Of a stretch of 33,347 nt of DNA, positions 6,148 through 13,428 are shown one piece after another; the stretch's first letter is position 1, and each line of letters begins with the position of its first letter. This DNA is from a virus, in the IMG/VR virus record IMGVR_UViG_3300021437_000009, positions 1-33,347 of that record; one strand, written 5' to 3'. Under the pieces are notes generated by a model. That model saw only the letters and a program-made list of their open reading frames with translations, had not been told where the DNA came from and did not search any database. A program made the position numbers and the translations under genes.

Positions 6148-8101
6148 TAGTAACTTAATCATCGGTACATCATTAGATGGCAAGAGTGTTGATCAGACCT
6201 TTAGTCAGATAGAGAAGCGTGGCCAAGAGGCGGGTAAGTCTATTGGCGAGAGTATCAGCAGTGGTATCTCTAGCGGTGGTGGTGCTGGTGGTGGTGGATC
6301 AGGCTTCGGTGGTATCCTTAAATCATTCGATGTTAAAGGTATTCTTGGTGGTCTTGGTATTGTTATCGGAGGGCTTGAGGCGGCTAAGTTTGCTGCTGAG
6401 AACTTCTTTAACGTACTTGAAGGAGAGCGCCTACAGAAAATAGATAGACAGTTTCAGACTCTATCTAAAAATGCTGGCATTGTAGGATCTAACTTACAAC
6501 AAGGCTTAGTCGAAGCAAGTGCAGGACTGATAGATGATACAGATCTACTAAGTCTAGCCAATGAAGCTATGGTAGAACTTGGACATAGCGCCGCTAAGCT
6601 ACCACAGATCTTAGAGCTATCTCGTAAGGCAGCTAATCTATATGGTAGGAATACTCTTGATGTATTTAAGAACGTAGAAGATGCCATTGATACTGGTAAT
6701 GTTAAGAGATTAAGAGGCATCGGTATCGTTATAGATACTAACAAGGTGCTTGATGACTACGCTCGTAAGTTAGGAAAGAGTGTTGGTACTTTAACAGAAA
6801 CAGAGCTGCAGACTGCTAGACTTAACGCTATCACAGAAGTTATGTCTAAGAAGTTTCAGAATGTATCTGCTGATGCTGGTGGCTTTACTGAGTCACTAGC
6901 TAGAGTTAAAGCTACTCTTAATAACGTATTTGATGAAGCTAACAAGCAATCGGCAAGTGGCACTCTTGGTAAGATATTTAAGCAAGCTGCTGATGATAGT
7001 AATACATTCTTACAACGTGCCTTAGATGAGCCTGTTATTAAATTAAAGTTAGCTATTAATGATCTAGCAGAAGCACAGGCTAAGCTTAAAGAAGCACAAG
7101 ATAACGAAGGTATATTTTCTGGTCCAGAGATCAATCTTAGAACTAAAGAAGTTGATGATCTTAAGCTTAAAATCGAAGACCTTAAAAGAGTAGTCGGTGG
7201 CATTGGCTTAAACAGAGAGATCGTACAGCAACCGGAAGTATTAAAGCCTTCGCTAACTGAGGCTCAGCTTCAGTTCTTAAGACAACAAGAGCAGAAGCGA
7301 AACCAGATCAGCGCTGATGCTGCTCTAACTGCTGCACAGATTGAGTATGATCGTAACAATACTAGAGAGAGTCTACAGGCTTTAACCGATGCTAAGGTTA
7401 TTAAAGCCACTCAAGACTTTAACGCTTCTGTAGCTGCTATACGAGAGCAGAATAGAGCTAATGGTATTACTAACCAGGCTGAGATTAATAAGTCTATCGA
7501 AGCAGAAACGGTTAAACACTTATCTAATTTAGAGAAGATACAAGCAGAGTCTCAGCAGAAGCAGCTAGATCAATCTAAAAAGTTTCAGCAGTCATATAGT
7601 AATGCTGTAGTGTCTGGAATATCTACTACATTCCAAGCTTTAGGAGCTACGTTAGTTAATGGTCAGACAGCATGGAAGGACTGGGCCAGTGGAATATTAG
7701 GTATTCTAGGAGACTGGGCTATTGAAGTAGGTACTTTAGTGCTTGCTAACGGATTAGCATTAGAGGCTCTTAAGAATTCACTCCTTAGTCTTCAAGGTGG
7801 TCCAGCTATCGCAGCAGGTCTAGCATTGATATCTCTAGGTGGAGCGCTTAAGGCACTTGGTAAGTCTAAGGGTAGTGGTGCTGCTGCATCTACTGCCACA
7901 GGTGGTGGTGTTGCTGCTACTGGTGGTGGAGCTACAGAGGCTACTATCTCGGTTAAGGATATTCAGAAGAACGCTCAAGCTCCTGGTATTAACATAACTG
8001 TACAAGGTAACGTGATGGATAACAGGCAGACTGGTCTATACATAGCTGATGTGATCCGTGAGACTACCCTATCATCAGGCGTTAAGTTCGCTACTACATG
8101 A
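6140..8101 (+). CDS. Tape measure protein
   Basis: A 653-residue protein beginning at TTG 6140, behind AAGGAG at about 6127-6132 and overlapping the GT stop. It has a Gly-rich stretch (residues about 40-60), a hydrophobic segment near ILGGLGIVIGGLEAAKF, long helical regions in the middle (for example LAEAQAKLKEAQDNE and LTEAQLQFLRQQEQKRNQ), a hydrophobic region at about 510-580 (ILGILGDWAIEVGTLVLANG, AIAAGLALISLGGALKAL) and a Gly/Ala-rich tail. The tape measure sets tail length and may act in DNA entry. At the usual ratio of about 0.15 nm per residue the tail would be near 100 nm, which is an estimate. Confidence 0.85.
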   Translation: MADSNLIIGTSLDGKSVDQTFSQIEKRGQEAGKSIGESISSGISSGGGAGGGGSGFGGILKSFDVKGILGGLGIVIGGLEAAKFAAENFFNVLEGERLQKIDRQFQTLSKNAGIVGSNLQQGLVEASAGLIDDTDLLSLANEAMVELGHSAAKLPQILELSRKAANLYGRNTLDVFKNVEDAIDTGNVKRLRGIGIVIDTNKVLDDYARKLGKSVGTLTETELQTARLNAITEVMSKKFQNVSADAGGFTESLARVKATLNNVFDEANKQSASGTLGKIFKQAADDSNTFLQRALDEPVIKLKLAINDLAEAQAKLKEAQDNEGIFSGPEINLRTKEVDDLKLKIEDLKRVVGGIGLNREIVQQPEVLKPSLTEAQLQFLRQQEQKRNQISADAALTAAQIEYDRNNTRESLQALTDAKVIKATQDFNASVAAIREQNRANGITNQAEINKSIEAETVKHLSNLEKIQAESQQKQLDQSKKFQQSYSNAVVSGISTTFQALGATLVNGQTAWKDWASGILGILGDWAIEVGTLVLANGLALEALKNSLLSLQGGPAIAAGLALISLGGALKALGKSKGSGAAASTATGGGVAATGGGATEATISVKDIQKNAQAPGINITVQGNVMDNRQTGLYIADVIRETTLSSGVKFATT

Positions 8102-8109
8102 GGTAACTA

Positions 8110-8886
8110 ATGGCTCTTAAAACACGATCAGTATTCTACTACGGCCACACGATAACGCTTACTAATAAGTATCTAGATATTAACGAAGGCACAGGGGTTA
8201 TATCGGTAGAGATCCCAGAAGGCTCCTACACTCCTACCAAATTCTGTAGCGTGGTATCTACTGCGGTTAATGCAGTGGCTACTAACACATGGTCATTCAC
8301 CTTTAATCGAACTAATAGAACTATAACTATAACTGTTAACGTAGCTAGCAGCATCCTTGGATCTACTGGACCGAATGTGGCTAACTCTGTGATGAACTTA
8401 CTAGGGCTTGGCCTTAACGACTACGGTCCCTTTAACTCGCTAACCAGTGGACCTAGTGGGTACGAATACTCTCCACAGTTCTTACTACAGTCGTACCTAC
8501 CAAGTAGCCACACTAAGAAGCTTGTCTCTAGTGTTGTCACTAAGTCAGCTAGTGGTAAGTCTGTTACTGTGCAGAGCTTCGGCGAGCAGAGAATGGTTAA
8601 GTTTAATATCACTTATATTACTAACATCGTACAGCCTATTGGTAGTGTTATCGCATCAAGCCCAAGCGGTGTAGAGGATGCTGTAGCCTTCTTAGAATAT
8701 GCGACAAGTAAGTCCCCTATCGAAGCTATGTATGATGGTGGTGATAGGTTGACGTTTGAGAGTATCATGCTTGAGACTACTCAGGCTGATAGCTCAGGGG
8801 TGGGCTTTGAGATGATAGAGCTTTACGATAGGGGACTCCCCTACTACTATGAGACAGGACTATTAGTCTGGGTAGTAGTTGATTAA
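8110..8886 (+). CDS. Distal tail / minor tail protein
   Basis: A 258-residue protein starting at ATG 8110 after a GAGG ribosome site. It is beta-rich (TITLTNKYLDI, WSFTFNRTNRTITITV, MVKFNITYITNIV) and ends in an aromatic segment (LPYYYETGLLVWVVVD). It directly follows the tape measure, the place where Dit-like or minor tail proteins normally lie. I do not see enough to say Dit rather than a phage-specific minor tail protein. Residues 51-57 share an exact 20-bp stretch with the tail fibre gene (8260-8279 and 11376-11395). Confidence 0.55.
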   Translation: MALKTRSVFYYGHTITLTNKYLDINEGTGVISVEIPEGSYTPTKFCSVVSTAVNAVATNTWSFTFNRTNRTITITVNVASSILGSTGPNVANSVMNLLGLGLNDYGPFNSLTSGPSGYEYSPQFLLQSYLPSSHTKKLVSSVVTKSASGKSVTVQSFGEQRMVKFNITYITNIVQPIGSVIASSPSGVEDAVAFLEYATSKSPIEAMYDGGDRLTFESIMLETTQADSSGVGFEMIELYDRGLPYYYETGLLVWVVVD

Positions 8887-8909
8887 GAAACTAGACTTTA
8901 GGAGTAACA

Positions 8910-11702
8910 ATGGCATCAGGCGTATTAGATGGACAGTTAGCTAATCAAGAGACCTTTAACGCTGCTTTCTTAGCTCGTAATGGAGACTCTGATACTATTG
9001 GTAGAGTAGATCTACTAAGCGATCAGGTTAGCTCTGGTGGCCATGTACACGATATTCAACGTAACATTAACTCTATATGCTCAGCGTTAGGTATCTCTAC
9101 AGATCAAGCCTATGCGCTTCTAATCACCTGGGCTAATAGCTATGTTGGATCTACATCATCAAGTGCTAAGGATAAGATCGAAGCATTAGTTAATAAGTTC
9201 TTAGCTACTGGTGGCCATGCTCACACAGGAGTTAATGGAGATGCTGATAAGGTTGACTTCTCTAACTTGCTTGGAGTAAATCAGTTTAAAGCAGCTTGGC
9301 AGATGGTGAGTGTTGCTGGTGTCGTGGGGACTTCTAAAGATGTCTCACTATCCTTCACAGGTAAACTAAGTGGGGGAGCATCTGCCCAGGCTGGTGTTAT
9401 CACTACTACTGCTCTTAACAACACTCCACTCTACGACTCTACAACTAATACTTATATCGAAGATGCTCAGGGACAGAGAGTCTATGGTAGACTCACATAC
9501 TCTACTGGTGTGTGGACATTAAGCTTCTATACTAACGAAGCTGGTACTGAGACTGCTTACTCCTTCGGATCATCTACTAATATTAACGTGTTCTATCGTG
9601 AAGTATTCCACTTAGCTAACATACCTACTATCGAGTCTAGTCCTGCTGATTTTGGTACACTTGATATTACTGCTGATGTGGTAGACGCTACTGCATTGGT
9701 TAGAGGTGTAGTTAATACTCTCGCTCAGACCTTCGCAGGATTAAAGACCTTTAATGGTGGTATCGCTACAGATACGGTAGCAGAGAAGACTGTTAACGCT
9801 GGTGTTACTGTAGATGGAGTGCTTCTTAAGGATGGACTCACAGATGGTAGAGATGTGTCAGTAGATGGCACTACTCTAGATAACCATGTGGCTAACACTT
9901 CTAACCCTCACGCTACTACTTACACACAAGTAGGTGCAGATGCTGCTGGTAGTGCTGCTGCTGCTCAAGCTTATGCTATCCAGAGAGCTAACCACACAGG
10001 CACTCAACTAGCTTCTACTATTAGTGACTTCGCTTCTACTGTATTAGCTACTGTATTAACAGGTCTAAGCCTAGCTACTAATGCTGCTATCACAGCAAGC
10101 GATACAGTACTAGGCGCACTAGGTAAGTTACAGAAGCAGATCACGGATCACTTAGCAGATACGTCTAATCCTCATGCTACTACTAAGACACAGGTAGGAT
10201 TAAGTAATGTAGACAACACATCGGATGCTTCTAAGAATGTTCTATCTGCCACTAAGCTTACTACGGCTAGAACTATTAACGGCATTAGTTTCGATGGTAC
10301 TGCTAATATCACTGTAGCAGATGCTACTAAAGAGCCTACAATTACCTCTGGCACTACTTCGCAGTATTGGCGTGGTGATAAGACTTTCCAGACTCTTGAT
10401 AACTCAGCAGTAGGGTTAAGTAACGTAACTAACGATGCTCAGCTTAAGCGATCAGCTAACGACTTCTCTAGCTTCACACAGAAGACTACTCCTGTGGGTG
10501 CTGATATTGTACTTATAGAAGACAGCGCAGCTAGTGGTGTTAAGAAGTACTCTACTATCACAGCGCTTGTAACTGCTGGTGGTGGAGGTGGTGGCAGCAC
10601 TTCTCCTGGTGGATCTACTACTCAGGTACAATTTAACGATGGTGGTGTGTTCGGTGGCGATACTGGACTAATATATGACAAAACAAATAAAAGACTAGGA
10701 GTAGGTGGAGCTACAGGATCTTACACTGTACAAGCTCAAGGAGCTACTGCTGCTGCTAACCTTCAGTCTAATACTAATGGTAATGCTTCTCAGGTTTGGC
10801 TTAGTAGTAAGAGCCCTGCTGGCACTGCTAGATCGTTAGTGCTTCAGCACGTTCCTGCTAACACTTTAGGTGATAGCTATTTTAACATCTCTGGTAATAG
10901 TAATGTTGCCTACTATGATAACGGTAATTTCATCATTAACGGAGTTACTAGAAGAGCTAATACTAACGTATTAGAGATTAACTGTAACAATGCCAATGAT
11001 GCTATGGCCATCTTCCAAGGTGGAGCAGGAGAAGGTGCAGAGTTCATATTTCAATCTTCAGAAGGAAGTGTATCTTCTCCCACTGCTACTGCTGCTAACA
11101 AGATCCTGGGTGATTTTAGATTTAATGGCTATGGAGCTTCGTCTTATGTATCAGGGGCATTAATAAGAGCGCAGCAGACAGCAGCTATAACTGGAGGTAA
11201 TGCTCCTACTAAGATGTTATTTTACCAGACTAACGATGCTGGATCATTTAACAATACCTTTGAGATGAACCGTAACGGCGTGCTTTTTGGATATAACTCT
11301 CATAACCCTACTGGAGCTACTGGGTTTGGATCTGCTGCACCTGCGTTCTACTCTGGTACTTACACTCCTACCTTTACTGCGGTTAATGCAGTGGCAGCTA
11401 ACACTGTATATGCAATGCAATACTCAAGAGTAGGTAATACCGTTACTGTATCTGGTAAGGTTGATGTTACTCCTACAGGCGCTGCAACGGTATCTTTTAA
11501 CATAACAGTGCCAGTAGCTGCTGTTAACTTTACATCTAATATACAAGCCGCAGGAGCAGGTACATTCGAGAATGGAGTTAATGCTTACATTGTCGTTAGA
11601 ATGACCTGTGATGTGGGTACTTCAGCGATGCGAGTTGCCTTCGTAGCTCCAAGTGCTACGGCAGGATCTATATTCTTAACCTTTACTTATCAGGTGATCT
11701 AA
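8910..11702 (+). CDS. Tail fibre protein
   Basis: A 930-residue protein, ATG 8910 after TTTAGGAG. It shows fibre hallmarks in order: a conserved N-terminal head (about 1-230), a repeat-like shaft with SNPHATTYTQVG (about 330) and SNPHATTKTQVGLSNVDNTSD (about 416), a YWRGDKTFQTLDNSAVGLSNV segment, a Gly-rich hinge (about 555) followed by the common TQVQFNDGGVFGGDTGL motif, a beta-rich body, and a C-terminal domain of about 115 residues (YTPTFTAVNAVAANTVY onward) that may bind the receptor. The gene after it looks like a fibre accessory protein. It is the main candidate for host range in this phage. Confidence 0.85.
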   Translation: MASGVLDGQLANQETFNAAFLARNGDSDTIGRVDLLSDQVSSGGHVHDIQRNINSICSALGISTDQAYALLITWANSYVGSTSSSAKDKIEALVNKFLATGGHAHTGVNGDADKVDFSNLLGVNQFKAAWQMVSVAGVVGTSKDVSLSFTGKLSGGASAQAGVITTTALNNTPLYDSTTNTYIEDAQGQRVYGRLTYSTGVWTLSFYTNEAGTETAYSFGSSTNINVFYREVFHLANIPTIESSPADFGTLDITADVVDATALVRGVVNTLAQTFAGLKTFNGGIATDTVAEKTVNAGVTVDGVLLKDGLTDGRDVSVDGTTLDNHVANTSNPHATTYTQVGADAAGSAAAAQAYAIQRANHTGTQLASTISDFASTVLATVLTGLSLATNAAITASDTVLGALGKLQKQITDHLADTSNPHATTKTQVGLSNVDNTSDASKNVLSATKLTTARTINGISFDGTANITVADATKEPTITSGTTSQYWRGDKTFQTLDNSAVGLSNVTNDAQLKRSANDFSSFTQKTTPVGADIVLIEDSAASGVKKYSTITALVTAGGGGGGSTSPGGSTTQVQFNDGGVFGGDTGLIYDKTNKRLGVGGATGSYTVQAQGATAAANLQSNTNGNASQVWLSSKSPAGTARSLVLQHVPANTLGDSYFNISGNSNVAYYDNGNFIINGVTRRANTNVLEINCNNANDAMAIFQGGAGEGAEFIFQSSEGSVSSPTATAANKILGDFRFNGYGASSYVSGALIRAQQTAAITGGNAPTKMLFYQTNDAGSFNNTFEMNRNGVLFGYNSHNPTGATGFGSAAPAFYSGTYTPTFTAVNAVAANTVYAMQYSRVGNTVTVSGKVDVTPTGAATVSFNITVPVAAVNFTSNIQAAGAGTFENGVNAYIVVRMTCDVGTSAMRVAFVAPSATAGSIFLTFTYQVI

Positions 11703-11703
11703 T

Positions 11704-12168
11704 ATGATTTATTGCAAAAAGATAGACGGTGTCTTTTATTGTAGAGAAGAACAGGTAGAAGGCTATAAGCCTGTTAATGTTGTCGGAGATATAACATACC
11801 AAGCTCTAGTAGATACAGGATCAGAGTGGGTACACGATGAGGCACTGCTTGCACAACATCAAGCAGAGCAAGCTAAGCAGGTTGCAGTACAGTCTAGGCT
11901 CTCTGCTCAAGACTTCGGCGCTACATTCCTAGCTCAAGTTATCGAACTTAATAAGGCCAAGTACATCGCAGGAGTATTCACCGCTCAGACTTTAGACCAG
12001 ATGGATGAAGACGCTGTACTTCAGAAACTAGAGCGATCTGCATGGCGTGGCAACATCCCTACTCTTAAGGCGCTGATCCTTGCCAATGCGAGTCACCTTT
12101 TGACATGGTACACCGAAGCAGAGCAGACTGAGATGGTAAGCCAGATTAACGCTTACTTAGGAGCTTAG
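11704..12168 (+). CDS. Putative tail fibre assembly/accessory protein
   Basis: A 154-residue protein starting at ATG 11704, two bases after the fibre stop. The N-terminus (YCKKIDGVFYCREE) is followed by a polar helix rich in Gln and Ala (about 45-65), then helical segments ending in a QINAYLG terminus. Proteins of this length directly downstream of a fibre often act as fibre chaperones, and the general pattern fits; I see no decisive motif. Some such proteins stay in the particle as part of the fibre tip. Confidence 0.45.
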   Translation: MIYCKKIDGVFYCREEQVEGYKPVNVVGDITYQALVDTGSEWVHDEALLAQHQAEQAKQVAVQSRLSAQDFGATFLAQVIELNKAKYIAGVFTAQTLDQMDEDAVLQKLERSAWRGNIPTLKALILANASHLLTWYTEAEQTEMVSQINAYLGA

Positions 12169-12169
12169 G

Positions 12170-12493
12170 ATGAGTACTTATCTAAAGGTTAGCTTAATCA
12201 ATTTTGATACTGCTGTTAGCGCTTCTGGGTCGCTTGGTTTTATTGGTACATCATTTACATATACTGTGCCAGCTAATCATTACTTCCAAGGGCAGATATA
12301 TTACTACGCAGGTGCAGGTACTACCACTGTAACTATCGGTGGCGCAGACTTCATCCCAGCCACACCAGGAGCTACAGAGAGAATCTATACAGGTATCGTT
12401 ATCGGTCCTGGTGACTCTATTGTATTCACTAACTCTAACAGTGGTGGATACCATATCTCTGGTACACTCTTTTCTAACGCTTCAGTAGGTTAA
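12170..12493 (+). CDS. Small beta-sandwich protein, likely fibre-tip or virion accessory
   Basis: A 107-residue protein, ATG 12170 directly after the previous stop. It is almost all beta pattern with aromatic and Gly-rich turns (FIGTSFTYTVPANHYFQGQIYYY, GTTTVTIGG, SIVFTNSNSGGYHISGTLF). There is no signal peptide or membrane helix. Such short sandwich proteins next to fibres are often trimer-tip or carbohydrate-binding modules; this is inference from composition and place. Confidence 0.45.
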   Translation: MSTYLKVSLINFDTAVSASGSLGFIGTSFTYTVPANHYFQGQIYYYAGAGTTTVTIGGADFIPATPGATERIYTGIVIGPGDSIVFTNSNSGGYHISGTLFSNASVG

Positions 12494-12494
12494 T

Positions 12495-12725
12495 ATGTCT
12501 AAGCTAATCACCTCAGAGACAGGCATAACTCTAACAATGGTAGGAGTTATCATAGGTGCGGTGGCTTGGCTTAGTGACGTTAACCATACAGCTACAGCTT
12601 CGGCTAAGCAGCTAGAGCGAGTAGAGGTTAGACAAGATAGTGTTGACGCTAACATCATGCAGATTATGCTAGATATTAAAGAGATTAAGACCATTCTTAA
12701 ATCTAACAACAGGGAGACCGAATGA
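12495..12725 (+). CDS. Small membrane protein with coiled coil (holin or inner-spanin candidate)
   Basis: A 76-residue protein starting at ATG 12495. Residues about 10-28 form one membrane helix (ITLTMVGVIIGAVAWL). Residues 35-72 are a charged helix with heptad-like spacing (AKQLERVEVRQDSVDANIMQ, LDIKEIKTIL). This topology fits an inner-membrane spanin subunit or a small holin. The outer-spanin-like lipoprotein lies three genes downstream, which supports a lysis role. The stop overlaps the next start as ATGA. Confidence 0.5.
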   Translation: MSKLITSETGITLTMVGVIIGAVAWLSDVNHTATASAKQLERVEVRQDSVDANIMQIMLDIKEIKTILKSNNRETE

Positions 12726-12907
12726 ACGAAGAGATTAAAACACTATTGAGCTTTATTACTGTAGACGAAAAAGGCTTAGTTAAGCACGTTGTTAAAGAAG
12801 TGCTTATTAAGTTCTTACACGATAAAGCTGTAGCTACTGCTACTCCTGTGGACGATATGCTAGTAGAGAAGCTAGAAAAGATGGTTGATGAATACTTGGC
12901 TAAGTAA
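12722..12907 (+). CDS. Small helical protein of unknown function in lysis region
   Basis: A 61-residue protein starting in an ATGA overlap with the membrane protein gene. It is predicted helical and charged (TVDEKGLVKHVVKEVLIKFL, VDDMLVEKLEKMVDEYLAK) with no membrane segment. It sits between two candidate lysis genes. I do not recognise a family; a regulator of holin action or a small structural partner are both possible. Confidence 0.4.
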   Translation: MNEEIKTLLSFITVDEKGLVKHVVKEVLIKFLHDKAVATATPVDDMLVEKLEKMVDEYLAK

Positions 12908-13166
12908 TTTAGGCAAGACTATCGCTACTCAAGTAGCTGCTAAGTGCCTGGGCATACAAGCCTGGGCGCTTAAGTTATTAATGGATGCTCTATTCAAGTA
13001 TCTAGTTAAGCCAGTAGTAGAGTCTTTAGAAGACTTCTATAGACACAAGAAGCAAGAGCAGATCGACAAAGATAACCTAACCAAGTACGAGGAGGCTAAG
13101 AAGGATGGCGTTGATAAGACTAAGCGTGATGATGCTATTACTGACCTTCTCAATGGTGGCCTGTAA
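12888..13166 (+). CDS. Amphipathic helical protein, lysis-region (holin or spanin partner candidate)
   Basis: A 92-residue protein. ATG 12888 is chosen over the TTG at 12885; it overlaps the previous gene by 20 bases. Residues about 20-47 (CLGIQAWALKLLMDALFKYL) are hydrophobic but contain Lys and Asp, so this is an amphipathic or weak membrane helix. The C-terminal half is very charged (HKKQEQIDKDNLTKYEEAKK). The next gene starts inside this one in another frame and encodes a lipoprotein, which recalls the Rz/Rz1 nested arrangement. The weak membrane segment makes an inner-spanin call uncertain. Confidence 0.4.
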   Translation: MNTWLSNLGKTIATQVAAKCLGIQAWALKLLMDALFKYLVKPVVESLEDFYRHKKQEQIDKDNLTKYEEAKKDGVDKTKRDDAITDLLNGGL

Positions 13167-13428
13167 AGTATCACCAATAGAGGCACCTAAGCCTAATCTG
13201 TATATCCCTATCATAGATCAAACTGTATGCGAAAATGGCGAGTGCCATGTAGAGTCTGCTTGTAAACTATATAAGTTAGTTAGTGGCAAGTACTCTCTAG
13301 ATAGCACACTACCACTTGAAGCGTGCCACATGGTCGTAGGTGTAACAGCTAAGGACTATCAGTCTATCGTTAACTATCAAAAAGATATGAGTGTATGGAT
13401 CGGGAGGCACTGTGGCAGTAACCCTTAG
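13105..13428 (+). CDS. Outer-membrane lipoprotein, Rz1-like spanin candidate
   Basis: A 107-residue protein starting at ATG 13105 after GAGGCTAAGAAGG, out of frame within the end of the previous gene (62-base overlap). Residues 1-20 are a lipoprotein signal peptide: a basic start, a hydrophobic core (LSVMMLLLTFS) and a lipobox M-V-A-C with Cys 20. The mature part begins Pro-rich (SPIEAPKPNLYIP), as in Rz1-type proteins, and then has five more Cys (42, 47, 53, 74, 103), which is unusual and implies disulfides in the periplasm. It would be anchored in the outer membrane inner leaflet. The odd number of mature Cys leaves one possibly free for dimerisation. Confidence 0.6.
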   Translation: MALIRLSVMMLLLTFSMVACKVSPIEAPKPNLYIPIIDQTVCENGECHVESACKLYKLVSGKYSLDSTLPLEACHMVVGVTAKDYQSIVNYQKDMSVWIGRHCGSNP

